64,000 nucleotides of DNA from Achromobacter sp. UMC71 (GCF_014170305.1 NZ_LZZT01000010.1:62001-126000); one strand, 5' to 3'; shown: positions 27,409-36,218, counted from the first letter of the stretch. Numbers and translations: made by a program. The notes: generated by a model not told the origin, from the letters alone.

Positions 27409-27588
27409 CGCTTGCAGGCGCGCGCCGCGCGGTATTGCCGCGACCGGGCCCGGAAAAATATGTGAATGCTGTTACTCCGCGTTTCTGGCGGCTGCCGGAC
27501 GCGGCCACGGATCGGCGGCCATTGATAGACTGCGTGCATGGGTGTGGCGTCGATGCTGCGCGACCACGTCCTTGCACGGAGAGCAATC

Positions 27589-27807
27589 ATGAGCACTTGG
27601 GAATTGGCCAGTACCGTTGCCGTCTTGGCCGCGGCGGCTGGTGGCGTGCTGATGCATTATCCGGGCGCGGTTTTCTACGACATCGTCGCAACAAGGCTCA
27701 GGCGTCAGCCGTCTGCCCGGCCTGGCGCGGCGTCGCCGCAACCGTCCTCCCGCCCGGGCATCGCGCCGCCCATGCCGGCCGCCAGGCTGCATGACTTGTT
27801 GCGGTAA
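27589..27807 (+). CDS. Small single-pass membrane protein (72 aa), relative of the one at 25473
   Basis: The ATG at 27589 has GGAGAG six bases upstream. One hydrophobic helix (about 7-24) is followed by VFYDIVATRLRRQPSA and a Pro/Ala/Arg-rich tail ending in RLHDLLR. The helix-YD-x3-A-x-RLRR layout matches the protein at 25473, so the two look like paralogues. No known family recognised. Confidence 0.6.
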   Translation: MSTWELASTVAVLAAAAGGVLMHYPGAVFYDIVATRLRRQPSARPGAASPQPSSRPGIAPPMPAARLHDLLR

Positions 27808-27863
27808 AGCGGGCCCCGGCGCGTTTGCGCCCACTGCCGCGGGTTTTTCACGCCGATTGCGCC

Positions 27864-27901
27864 AAAAACAAAAAAGCCCTGGACGTACGTCCAAGGCTTT
27901 T
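27864..27901 (-). terminator. Intrinsic terminator of tRNA-Ala
   Basis: Arms 27872-27886 and 27887-27901 form a 15-base stem (one G-U pair on the reverse strand) centred on ACGTACGT-type symmetry and followed on that strand by a T-rich run. It lies 12 bases beyond the tRNA 3' end. The forward strand also ends in TTTT, so it may work in both directions. Confidence 0.8.
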
Positions 27902-27913
27902 CTGTCTGGAATT

Positions 27914-27989
<76 letters not shown>

Positions 27990-28059
27990 AATCAAGCAAG
28001 ACCAAAACTATACAGGAATATTTACGGGCCGTGCAAGCGTGCGGCCCGCGATATTTTCT

Positions 28060-28842
28060 TCAGTCAAAGGCCAGCGTCGCCACGACCGGCGCGTGGTCGG
28101 ACGGCTGCTCGTTGCGGCGCGGTTCCTTGTCGATGACGCAGGCCGTGCAGCGCTTGACCAGCGGGGCCGACAGCAGGATGTGGTCGATCCGCAGGCCGGC
28201 GTTGCGGCGGAAGGCGAACTGGCGGTAGTCCCACCACGAAAACGACTTCTCGGGTTGCTCGAACAGGCGGAAGGAGTCGGCCAGCCCCAGGCCGATCAGC
28301 TGGTTCAGCGCCTGGCGTTCGGGTTCGGACACCAGCACCTGGCCTTCCCATTTCTCGGGGTTGTGCACGTCTTCGTCGGCCGGGGCGACGTTGTAGTCGC
28401 CCAGCACGGCCAGGCGGGGGTATTGCTTGATCTCTTCGGCCAGCCAGGCGTGCATGGCCGCGAACCATTCCAGCTTGTAGGCGTATTTGTCCGAACCCAC
28501 GGCCTGGCCGTTGGGGCAGTACGCGCAGACCACGCGCACATCGCCCTCGGGACTGGGGAAGGTCAGCGCCAGCACGCGTTGTTGGGGGTCTTCGTAGCCC
28601 GGAATGTTGCGGACCATGGACGTGCCCGGCACGCGCGACACGATGGCCACGCCGTTGTACGTCTTCTGGCCCGCCCAGACGGCGTGGTAGCCGGCTTCCT
28701 GGAAGGCGGCTTGCGGAAACTTGTCGTCGGTCAGTTTCAGTTCCTGGATGCACAGCACGTCGACGGGATTGGCAGCCAGCCAGTCCAGCACCTGGGGCAG
28801 GCGCACATTCAGGGAGTTGACATTCCAGGTGGCTAATTTCAT
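28060..28842 (-). CDS. xth: Exodeoxyribonuclease III
   Basis: 260 residues. Endonuclease/exonuclease/phosphatase fold: KLATWNVNSLNVRLPQ at the start, CIQELKLTD (metal-binding Glu), YNGVAIVSR, LGDYNVAPADEDVHNP (Asp/Asn active site) and the closing RIDHILLS and SDHAPV. It acts as an AP endonuclease and 3'-5' exonuclease in base excision repair. It stands alone downstream of the SDR gene on the same strand. Confidence 0.95.
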   Translation of the reverse strand: MKLATWNVNSLNVRLPQVLDWLAANPVDVLCIQELKLTDDKFPQAAFQEAGYHAVWAGQKTYNGVAIVSRVPGTSMVRNIPGYEDPQQRVLALTFPSPEGDVRVVCAYCPNGQAVGSDKYAYKLEWFAAMHAWLAEEIKQYPRLAVLGDYNVAPADEDVHNPEKWEGQVLVSEPERQALNQLIGLGLADSFRLFEQPEKSFSWWDYRQFAFRRNAGLRIDHILLSAPLVKRCTACVIDKEPRRNEQPSDHAPVVATLAFD

Positions 28843-28896
28843 GTTTCGCGTAAACCTTGTATTGATGCGGCCCGATGATACCGCGCCCGTGCCGGC

Positions 28897-29673
28897 TTAT
28901 CCCTTCACCAGTCCGCCGTCCACGATCAGGTTCTGCCCCGTCACCGCGCGCGACCACGGGCTGGCGAAGAACAGCACTGCGTCGGCGAACTGGTCCGGGG
29001 TGGTCACTTCGCGCAGCGGCGTGCCGGCGGCGATCATGTCGAACACGGCGTCCGGCGTGGCGGCCGACGCGTCGGTGGTGCGCAATAGGCCGCCGGACAC
29101 CATGTTGACGGTGATGCCGTCCGCGCCCAGCTCGTGCGACAGGGTGCGGGTGAAGGCAAGCAGGGCGGCCTTGGCGGCGGTGTAGTCGTGGTACGGCACC
29201 ACCGGGTTCTGGACCAGGTTGGTGCCCACGTTGATGATGCGGCCGCCGCCGGCGGCACGCATCAGCGGCAGCACGGCCTGGGTGGTGTTCAGGGCGGCGC
29301 GCACGCTGCCCTCGAGCTGCGCATTCATCTGCGCCCAGTTCAGGGTGTCGGCGTGCGCACGGGCATCGCCATTGAACTGGAAAGCGGGCAGGGCATTGTT
29401 GACCACCGTGCTGACGGGCCGGCCATAGTGCTGGCTGGCGCGAGCCACCATGGCGGCCACCGCATCGGCGTCGCGCACGTCGGCCTGTACGGCCAGCGCG
29501 CGCTCGGGGGCGCTGGCGGCCAGTTCGCGGGCCTGGGCCTCGCTGTGCAGATAGTTGATGACGACGCAGGCGCCTTCGCGCAGGAAGGCGCGGGCGATGG
29601 CCGCGCCCAGGCCGCGGCTGGCGCCGGTGACGATGACGAGTTGCTGGTTCAGGTTCAAAACGGGACGTTGCAT
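28897..29673 (-). CDS. Short-chain dehydrogenase/reductase, 3-oxoacyl-ACP-reductase-like
   Basis: 258 residues. The NAD(P) motif TGASRGLG (16-23), NNA (92-94) and the active-site pair Tyr164-x3-Lys168 (YTAAK) are present. The position that normally holds the catalytic serine, 13 residues before Tyr164, is Thr151 (INVGTNLVQ), which is conservative and may still work. The hydroxyl or keto substrate is not determined; the FabG-like label follows general similarity. It lies about 50 bases before xth on the same strand. Confidence 0.85.
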   Translation of the reverse strand: MQRPVLNLNQQLVIVTGASRGLGAAIARAFLREGACVVINYLHSEAQARELAASAPERALAVQADVRDADAVAAMVARASQHYGRPVSTVVNNALPAFQFNGDARAHADTLNWAQMNAQLEGSVRAALNTTQAVLPLMRAAGGGRIINVGTNLVQNPVVPYHDYTAAKAALLAFTRTLSHELGADGITVNMVSGGLLRTTDASAATPDAVFDMIAAGTPLREVTTPDQFADAVLFFASPWSRAVTGQNLIVDGGLVKG

Positions 29674-29775
29674 GGGGGCAGTGTGGCGCGCCAGGACGCG
29701 CGGATTGGATTCAAGATAAGCGTTGCCGGCTGGTCGCGCGGCGGGGGGGCGTGACCGGCCGGCGGTGGCTCGGGT

Positions 29776-30579
29776 TCAGTGTTCCGAGCCGCTGTTGAGC
29801 ATGCGGCTACGGGCTTTTTCGATGTGGGCGAGCATGATGTGGCGGGCGCCGTCGGCGTCCTGCTGCTGGATCAGGCGGTAGATCTGGCGATGCTCGTCGA
29901 TGGCAGCGCGGGTGCGCTTCCAGGGTTCGCTGTGGACCAGGTGGCGCATCACGTTGACCGCGTGGCTGACGTCGTATTCCAGCGACTTGAGCACCTGCAC
30001 GAAGCGCTGGTTGCCGGTGGCCGTGGCGATGGCGCGGTGAAAGCCGTAGTCGTAGTGGTGGGCGATGGCGCCGGCGGCGTCGGCGGCTTCGTAGCCGGTC
30101 AGCATGCGGTCCATTTCGTGCAGGTCTTCGTCGGTGCGGCGCAGGGCGGCCAGGTAGGCGCATTCGGGTTCGATGATCCGGCGCAGTTCCAGCCCTTCCA
30201 GGATGTGGCCGACCCGCCGGGCCGGGTCCACGGCGGGCATGCCGCCCATCAGGTCGGGCTTGGCGCGCACGTAGCTGCCAGACCCGCGGATCGACTCGAC
30301 CAGCTGGTCTTCGCGCAGCCGGTCGAGCGCCTGGCGCACGACGGGGCGCGACACCTCGAACAGCGCGGCCAGTTCCAGCTCGGTCGGCAGCTTGGCGCCG
30401 GGTGCGATCTTGCCGGTGGCGATGGCGTAGAACAGGCTTTCGTAGACGCGTTCGGCGAAGCGCTCGGCGCGCACATAGCCCAGGCCGGACGCCACTTCCG
30501 CCAGGACATCCAGTTCAGGGCGCGGCCGGCTGGCCGCGAGCAGCAGCTTGTCCAGCTGCGGGTCACGCACATTGCTCAT
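29776..30579 (-). CDS. GntR/FadR-family transcriptional regulator
   Basis: 267 residues from the ATG at 30579. An N-terminal GntR winged helix (ALFEVSRPVVRQALDRLRED) is followed by an all-helical FCD domain with the metal-site residues EPECA, HHYDYGFHRAIA and DEHRQI. It is divergent from the aldehyde dehydrogenase gene, and a perfect 17-base dyad lies between them, so it likely represses that gene and perhaps itself. FCD regulators usually sense carboxylic acids. Confidence 0.9.
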   Translation of the reverse strand: MSNVRDPQLDKLLLAASRPRPELDVLAEVASGLGYVRAERFAERVYESLFYAIATGKIAPGAKLPTELELAALFEVSRPVVRQALDRLREDQLVESIRGSGSYVRAKPDLMGGMPAVDPARRVGHILEGLELRRIIEPECAYLAALRRTDEDLHEMDRMLTGYEAADAAGAIAHHYDYGFHRAIATATGNQRFVQVLKSLEYDVSHAVNVMRHLVHSEPWKRTRAAIDEHRQIYRLIQQQDADGARHIMLAHIEKARSRMLNSGSEH

Positions 30580-30609
30580 CGCTAGGCTCCACCGGTCTGG
30601 CCGGCAGGT

Positions 30610-30628
30610 TTGTAATTCATCATGACAA
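30610..30628. promoter_or_regulatory. Possible second GntR/FadR operator
   Basis: TTGTAATTCATCATGACAA has the same outer TTGT/ACAA arms and length as the better dyad at 30720-30738, and lies 31 bases upstream of the regulator gene. The inner symmetry is poor. Confidence 0.4.
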
Positions 30629-30720
30629 ATCGGGCGGGCGGCAGGGGTATCGGATGATGGCCAAACATCTAGGGATTTCCCCAGGGAGGCTGGAATTATC
30701 CTGAAGCTTGGGACGGAAGG

Positions 30721-30737
30721 TGTCAATTCAATTGACA
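30721..30737. promoter_or_regulatory. GntR/FadR-type operator
   Basis: TGTCAATTCAATTGACA is a perfect 17-base dyad around one central base, 46 bases upstream of the aldehyde dehydrogenase start. The size and TGT/ACA ends fit FCD-type GntR regulators, one of which is encoded next door. Confidence 0.72.
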
Positions 30738-30783
30738 AATTGGGGAGGGCTCCCGTACCTTGCTTTGAACCTCACACTTTACC

Positions 30784-32226
30784 GTGCACATCGTGACTCA
30801 GAAGAACTTTATCGCCAACCAATGGGTGGCCGCCGCCACCGGTGAAACCATTGCCGTCCTGAACCCGTCCGATGGCAAGCCCTTCGACGCCATCGCGCGT
30901 TCGGGCGAAGCGGATGTGGACCGTGCGGTGCAGGCCGCGCGCCAGGCCTTCGAGGGCGAATGGGGCCAGATGGCGCCCGCCGCGCGCAGCCGCCTGCTGA
31001 TGCGCATTGCCTTCGCGCTGCTGGAACGCCAGGAAGAACTGGCGCAACTGGAGTCGGCCGATGCCGGCAAGCCGATCAAGCAGGCGCGCGCCGATGCGGC
31101 CGCCGTGGCCCGCTATTTCGAGTTCTATGCCGGCGCGGTGGACAAGCTGCACGGCGAGACCATTCCCTACACCCCGGGCTTTACCGTGCTGACCGTGCGC
31201 GAGGCGCATGGCGTGACGGGCCATATCGTGCCGTGGAACTATCCGCTACAGATCTTCGGCCGCAGCGTGGGCGCCGCGTTGGCCGCGGGCAACGCCTGCG
31301 TCGTCAAGCCGGCCGAAGACGCCTGCCTGTCGCTGCTCAAGGTTGCCGAGATTGCCGCCGAAGTCGGGCTGCCGCCGGGCGCGCTGAACATCTGCACGGG
31401 CTATGGCCACGAGGCCGGCGCGGCACTGTCGGCGCACCCCGGCATCGACCACATTTCGTTCACCGGTTCGCCGCAGACGGGCAAGCTGGTGGCGCACGCC
31501 GCCGCCGACAACCACGTGCCGGTCACGCTGGAACTGGGCGGCAAGTCGCCGCAGATCGTGTTCGACGATGCCGACCTGGACGCCGCGATGCCGGTGCTGC
31601 TGGCCGCCATCATCCAGAACGCCGGCCAGACCTGCTCGGCCGGCAGCCGCGTGCTGATCCAGCGCGGCGTCTACGAAACAGTGCTGTCCCGCCTGTCCGA
31701 CGCCTTCTCGGCCACAGTGACCGGCCCGGCCGCGCAGGACCTGGACGTCGGTCCGCTGATCAGCGCCCGCCAGCACGACCGCGTGCGCGGCTTCCTGGCC
31801 GAAGCCGAAGCCGAAGGCCTGAAGGTTGCCGCGCGCGGCAAGCTCAAGGACGGCGCGCCCGATGCCGGTTTCTACCAGACGCCGGTGCTGTTCCGCGACG
31901 TGCCGCCCAACAGTCGCCTGGCGCAGGAAGAGGTCTTTGGCCCCGTCTTGGCCGCGATGGTGTTCGACACCGAGGAAGAAGCCCTGGAAATCGCCAATGG
32001 CACGCTCTACGGTTTGGTGGCGGGCGTCTGGACCCGCGACGGCGGCCGCCAGTTGCGCCTGGCGCGCAAGCTGCGCGCCGGCCAGGTGTTCGTCAACAAC
32101 TACGGCGCCGGCGGCGGCGTGGAATTGCCTTTCGGCGGTTCGCGCCAATCGGGCTACGGCCGCGAAAAGGGCTTCGAGGCGCTGTACGGCTTCACCACCC
32201 TGAAGACCATCGCCATCCGCCACTGA
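30784..32226 (+). CDS. NAD(P)-dependent aldehyde dehydrogenase
   Basis: 480 residues from the GTG at 30784 (a GTG at 30793 is also possible). The ALDH fold has VPWNYPL, the NAD motif FTGSPQTGK, the general base Glu250 in ELGGKSP and catalytic Cys284 in GQTCSAGS. The closest general pattern is betaine/gamma-aminobutyraldehyde-type enzymes, but the aldehyde is not determined. It is controlled in all likelihood by the divergent GntR gene. No other catabolic gene follows on this strand before riboflavin synthase. Confidence 0.92.
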   Translation: MHIVTQKNFIANQWVAAATGETIAVLNPSDGKPFDAIARSGEADVDRAVQAARQAFEGEWGQMAPAARSRLLMRIAFALLERQEELAQLESADAGKPIKQARADAAAVARYFEFYAGAVDKLHGETIPYTPGFTVLTVREAHGVTGHIVPWNYPLQIFGRSVGAALAAGNACVVKPAEDACLSLLKVAEIAAEVGLPPGALNICTGYGHEAGAALSAHPGIDHISFTGSPQTGKLVAHAAADNHVPVTLELGGKSPQIVFDDADLDAAMPVLLAAIIQNAGQTCSAGSRVLIQRGVYETVLSRLSDAFSATVTGPAAQDLDVGPLISARQHDRVRGFLAEAEAEGLKVAARGKLKDGAPDAGFYQTPVLFRDVPPNSRLAQEEVFGPVLAAMVFDTEEEALEIANGTLYGLVAGVWTRDGGRQLRLARKLRAGQVFVNNYGAGGGVELPFGGSRQSGYGREKGFEALYGFTTLKTIAIRH

Positions 32227-32337
32227 TCCGGCGGCGGCGGGGCGCCACGCCCCGCCCGCAGGCGGGCGCCCGGTGGCAAAATATCGGTTAACTTTGATGT
32301 TTTGCCAGGGGCGCCATGCCCCGTATCCAGGATCAGC

Positions 32338-33042
32338 ATGTTCACCGGTATTGTTCAAGGCACCGCGAAGATCGCGAAAATCGCGGACCGCGAAGGCCTG
32401 CGCACGTTCACACTGGCGTTTCCCGACGGCTTTTGCAAGGACCTGGCCATCGGCGCCAGCGTCTCGACGGACGGCGTCTGCCTGACCGTCACTGAAATCC
32501 TCGACGCCAACCAGGCCACCTTCGATGTCATGTTGCAGAGCCTGGCCATCACCACGCTGGGCAGCTACCAGGAAGGCGACCGCGCCAACGTCGAACGCGC
32601 CGCCAAGGACGGCGCCGAGATCGGCGGCCATCCGCTGTCGGGCCATGTGGATTTCACGTCCGACGTCGTGATGGTGAAGTCCTCGGACACCAACCGTCTG
32701 ATGCGCTTTTCCATTCCCGAGGCGTTTCGCAAGTACGTGTTCGCCAAGGGCTACATCGCCATCAACGGCGCCAGCCTGACCGTGTCGGAAGTGAACCGCG
32801 CCGAAGGCTGGTTCGAAGTCTGGCTGATCCCCGAAACCCGTCGCATGACGGTATTTGAAGACAAGCAGGTGGGCGATTCGGTCAACATCGAAATCGAACG
32901 CAGCACCCAGGTGGTGGTGGACACCGTGCGCGAAACCGTCCAGGAAAGCCTGGGCCGCCTGCAGCCCCTGCTGGAAGCCATCCTGAAAGAAAAAGGGCTG
33001 ACGCTGGAAGACTTCGTCAGCCCGCAGGGCAAGCTCAAGTAA
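32338..33042 (+). CDS. ribE: Riboflavin synthase, alpha subunit
   Basis: 234 residues. Two lumazine-binding repeats: MFTGIVQGTAKI and DGVCLTV in the first, IGGHPLSGHVD at the junction, INGASLTVSEV and LIPETRRMTVF in the second. It dismutates two 6,7-dimethyl-8-ribityllumazine molecules to riboflavin. It resembles the E. coli RibC form rather than the shorter rib-operon form. It stands alone, away from ribBA/ribH. A GGCAAAA/TTTTGCC hairpin (32275-32306) lies just upstream but does not resemble an FMN riboswitch. Confidence 0.92.
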   Translation: MFTGIVQGTAKIAKIADREGLRTFTLAFPDGFCKDLAIGASVSTDGVCLTVTEILDANQATFDVMLQSLAITTLGSYQEGDRANVERAAKDGAEIGGHPLSGHVDFTSDVVMVKSSDTNRLMRFSIPEAFRKYVFAKGYIAINGASLTVSEVNRAEGWFEVWLIPETRRMTVFEDKQVGDSVNIEIERSTQVVVDTVRETVQESLGRLQPLLEAILKEKGLTLEDFVSPQGKLK

Positions 33043-33056
33043 CTCAGGCAATGCGC

Positions 33057-33088
33057 GGCGCGGCGGCAGCCATGCCGCTTGCCGCGCC
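33057..33088. terminator. GC-rich inverted repeat between convergent genes
   Basis: GGCGCGGC (33057-33064) pairs with GCCGCGCC (33081-33088), with further pairing inside. It lies between the ends of ribE and the M81 gene. There is no U tract, so termination is possible but not shown. Confidence 0.35.
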
Positions 33089-33095
33089 TGCTCGC

Positions 33096-34589
33096 TTACC
33101 TGGTAAACGCGCGTCCCAGCGGCTTGACGCGGATGCCCGGCTGCAGCCGGGTCCAGGGCAGGTCGGCAGGGTCGGCCTGCATCGGCCCCGGCGCCTTGGC
33201 TACCAGCACCTCATGCGCAATCGGCTGGAAGTCGGCGCGAAAGTGCACCGAGCTCTTCACCACCAGGATGGCCATTTCCTCGGGCTGCACGCCGCCCACG
33301 CGGAACAGGTTGCGGTCCAGCATCTGTGTCTTGGTGGCGCTGACCACCACGCGCACGCCGCCCAGCCGCAGGCCGGCCACCGCTGCCAGATCCACATCCA
33401 TGCCATGCATCATCGGGCCGTCAAAGCGCAGCTTGCCGGGCGATAGCGTTTCGACCACGAACTCGCCTTCGAAGGGCGCATCGCCCGCTACGCCGGACTG
33501 GCCGCCCAGGCGCAGCCGGACGGTATTGCCCACGCCGGCGGCAGTGGCCTGGCGCACGGCGTCGGGGTCGTAGAACAGCCCCAGCGCGGCGTTCTGCGCA
33601 TCCGCCTCGACCAGCGCGCGCAGCATGCCGGTGGTGTTGGCGTCGCCGCCGGCGCCCGGGTTGTCCTGGGTGTCGGCGATGACCACGGGCCGGGACGCGC
33701 CGGCCGCCAGCGCCTGCGCCCGCTTGACGGCGTCGGCGGGGGCCAGAAAGTCCGGCGACCACTGCGGTTCCAGTTCCAGCACGCGCTGGTACAGCGCTTC
33801 GGTCACGCGTTCGACCGCGGCGGCGTCGGTGCCGTAGGCCCAGACCACGGGCCCGCATTCCGGAAAGTCCGCCGCCGGAAAGCCCGGCGCGAACGAAATC
33901 GATGCCACGCCCGGCGTCTGCTCCAGGCGCGCTAGTTCCTCGTACACGCCCTGCGACGGCTGCAGCAGCGTGCACATGCCGTTGATGGGGATCAGGAAGG
34001 GCAGGCGGCGCTCGGCCCGCACCCACTTGCCGCCGGCCGCGATGCGCGCGGCCAGCAGGCGCGCGGCATGTTCGCCGGTGTCGGCCATGTCCACGTGCGG
34101 ATAGGTGCGGAACGCGGCCAGGCCATCGGCCTCTTGCAGCATCTGCGCGGTGACGTTGGCGTGCAGGTCCAGGCTGGCCACCACCGGCAGGTCCGGGCCC
34201 GCCACGGCGCGCACTCGCGCCAGCAGCTCGCCTTCGCCGTCGTCCAGGTGCTCGGCCACCATGGCGCCGTGCAGGTCCAGGTAGATGGCGTCGTAGCCGC
34301 CGGCGCGCGCGGCGTCGACGATCTCGCCGGCGATGCGCTCATAGGCGTCACGGGTGACGTGGGCCGAGGGGCTGGCGCCGGCCCAGATCACGGTGCTGAC
34401 GCTGTGGCCGTCGGCCAGCGCGGCGTTGATGAAGCCGCCCGCGGGGATGTTGACTTCGCGCAGCGCCAGCACGTCTTGTCCGCGCACCATGGCCGGAAAG
34501 CCTTCGCCACGCACGAAGTTCTCGTAGGCGGCCTTGGAAGGCGCGAAAGTATTGGTTTCATGCTGGAAGCCAGCCACCAGGATGTGCAT
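33096..34589 (-). CDS. M81-family metallopeptidase (MlrC-like)
   Basis: 497 residues from the ATG at 34589, AGGA eight bases upstream. MlrC-like features: GFQHETNTFAPSK at the N-terminus (probable metal His-Glu pair), IYLDLHGAMVAE, ASLDLHANVT and the C-terminal domain with DTQDNPGAGGDANTTG. Named after microcystinase C, which degrades linearised microcystin, but most homologues have unknown peptide or amide substrates. It is co-transcribed with the MFS gene upstream (18-base gap) and probably hydrolyses the compound that transporter brings in. Confidence 0.9.
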   Translation of the reverse strand: MHILVAGFQHETNTFAPSKAAYENFVRGEGFPAMVRGQDVLALREVNIPAGGFINAALADGHSVSTVIWAGASPSAHVTRDAYERIAGEIVDAARAGGYDAIYLDLHGAMVAEHLDDGEGELLARVRAVAGPDLPVVASLDLHANVTAQMLQEADGLAAFRTYPHVDMADTGEHAARLLAARIAAGGKWVRAERRLPFLIPINGMCTLLQPSQGVYEELARLEQTPGVASISFAPGFPAADFPECGPVVWAYGTDAAAVERVTEALYQRVLELEPQWSPDFLAPADAVKRAQALAAGASRPVVIADTQDNPGAGGDANTTGMLRALVEADAQNAALGLFYDPDAVRQATAAGVGNTVRLRLGGQSGVAGDAPFEGEFVVETLSPGKLRFDGPMMHGMDVDLAAVAGLRLGGVRVVVSATKTQMLDRNLFRVGGVQPEEMAILVVKSSVHFRADFQPIAHEVLVAKAPGPMQADPADLPWTRLQPGIRVKPLGRAFTR

Positions 34590-34607
34590 GATCGATTCCT
34601 AGGTTCG

Positions 34608-35909
34608 TCAGGCGCGCGCGGGCGCGGATTGTGGAGGACGGTTCACGAGCAGCAGCAGGGCGCCGGCCACCAGCAACGCGGAGATCACGTACAGGCCGCC
34701 GGCCAGGCTGCCGGTGGCCTGTTTGGACCAGCCGATGATGGATGGGCTGAGAAAGCCGCCCAGCAGGCCGATGCTGTTGATCAACGCGATGCCGCCGGCC
34801 GCGGCCTCGCCTTGCAGGTACTGCGACGGGATGGCCCAGAATACCGTGTATGCCGCCCACATGAACCCCGTGGCCAGCGTGATGGCCGTCAGGGATAGCG
34901 CGAATTGCGTCGGCGCGGCAGTGGCCACGCACAGGGCGATGCCCGCCAGCAGCGCGGGCGCCAGCGTATGCCAGCGGCGCTCGCGGCGGCGGTCCGAACT
35001 GCGCGCGAATGCCAGCATGAAGATGGCCGCGGCCACGTACGGAATCGCCGAATACAGGCCGATCTCCATGGTGTCCTGCACACCCGCCAGCTTGAGCAGG
35101 GTGGGCAGCCAGAAGCTCACGGCGTAAATGCCGCAGATCAGGCAGAAGTAGGTCAGCGCCATGCCGTAGATGGCCGGGTCGCGCAGCACCTGGGCAAAGG
35201 CATGCTTCTTCTTCGCGCCGCGGCTTTCCAGGTCGGCCGCGAGCAGGGCCTTTTCGTCGGCGCTGAGCCAGCGGGCGTCGGCCGGCTTGTCGTCCAGGAA
35301 GCGAAAGGCGATGACGCCCAGCAGCACGCAGGGCAGGCCTTCGAGCAGGAACATCCATTGCCAGCCATCCAGTCCGTGCGCGCCGGAAAACGCCGTCATG
35401 ATCCAGGCCGATACCGGGCCGCCGACGATGCCGCCGATGGGGCCGGCCAGCATCACCACGGCCATCACGCCGGCCATGCGCGACTGCGAATACCAGTAGG
35501 TCAGGTAGAAGATCATGCCGGGCGCGAAGCCGGCTTCGAACACACCCAGCATGAAGCGCAGGACATAGAAGCTCCATTCGCCCTGCACGAACAGCATCGA
35601 GGCCGACGTCAGGCCCCACAGCACCATGATGCGGCTGATGGTGCGGCGCGCGCCGATGCGGGTCAGCAACAGGTTGCTGGGCACCTCGAACATGACGTAG
35701 CCCAGGAAGAAAATCCCGGCGCCCAGGCCGTAGACGGCATCCGAGATGCCGATGTCCTGCTGCATCTGCAGCTTGGCAAAGCCGATGTTGATGCGGTCCA
35801 GGTAGGCGAACACATAACAGAGCAGCAGGAACGGCAGCAGGCGCCACGTGATCTTGCGGTAAAGCGGGGCCAGGCGCGGATCGGCGGCTGGCGTGGCCTG
35901 ATGGGGCAT
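34608..35909 (-). CDS. MFS transporter, ACS family
   Basis: 433 residues with about 12 transmembrane segments and the ACS hallmark YLDRINIGFA (about 42-51), EVPSNLLLTRIGARR and LGVFEAGFAPGMIFYLTYWY-type TM4 (LGVFEAGFAPGMI). It imports an organic anion, possibly an amidated or peptidic acid that the coupled M81 peptidase cleaves. The divergent LysR gene at 36219 and the dyad at 36041 suggest induction by the substrate. Confidence 0.9.
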   Translation of the reverse strand: MPHQATPAADPRLAPLYRKITWRLLPFLLLCYVFAYLDRINIGFAKLQMQQDIGISDAVYGLGAGIFFLGYVMFEVPSNLLLTRIGARRTISRIMVLWGLTSASMLFVQGEWSFYVLRFMLGVFEAGFAPGMIFYLTYWYSQSRMAGVMAVVMLAGPIGGIVGGPVSAWIMTAFSGAHGLDGWQWMFLLEGLPCVLLGVIAFRFLDDKPADARWLSADEKALLAADLESRGAKKKHAFAQVLRDPAIYGMALTYFCLICGIYAVSFWLPTLLKLAGVQDTMEIGLYSAIPYVAAAIFMLAFARSSDRRRERRWHTLAPALLAGIALCVATAAPTQFALSLTAITLATGFMWAAYTVFWAIPSQYLQGEAAAGGIALINSIGLLGGFLSPSIIGWSKQATGSLAGGLYVISALLVAGALLLLVNRPPQSAPARA

Positions 35910-36040
35910 GGTCGGGTCTCCTCGCGCGGATCTGCGCCCGCGGCGGCTGAAATAAGGTGTGGCGGGCCCGGGCGGGTCCGCGCGGCGTCCATATTGCGAG
36001 AGCCGGATGTTCTAAACAATGACCAGGGTGATAAATTATC

Positions 36041-36057
36041 GTTGCCTTCAGGGCAAC
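36041..36057. promoter_or_regulatory. LysR-type operator in the divergent MFS/LysR intergenic region
   Basis: GTTGCCTTCAGGGCAAC is a perfect 6-5-6 dyad with T-N11-A form, the classic LysR recognition pattern. The 309-base stretch 35910-36218 holds no gene; this dyad is its only clear element. Confidence 0.65.
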
Positions 36058-36218
36058 ACAATGGTCGATTCGGCTGGCCGCGCGTCCGGCAACACGATCG
36101 GCCGCTCGACAGGGCCACACATAGAACAGGACGCAGCGAAGGACGGTTGCGCGGCCGGGGGCGGCGGGGGCGCCGTCCCCGGCCGCCTCGCCTGCGACGC
36201 GTCAAACGGGGAAGCACC

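Noticed and set aside
27541-27588. Longer start for the small membrane protein at 27589
   Set aside because: The upstream ATG lacks a ribosome binding site, while the ATG at 27589 has GGAGAG at the right distance.
32240-32337. FMN riboswitch before ribE
   Set aside because: The region has a simple GGCAAAA/TTTTGCC hairpin and GC-rich repeats but none of the conserved multi-stem FMN element.
34905-36218. Upstream extension of the LysR frame at 36219
   Set aside because: It is antisense to the MFS gene. The helix-turn-helix starts a few codons after the ATG at 36219, as usual in LysR proteins.
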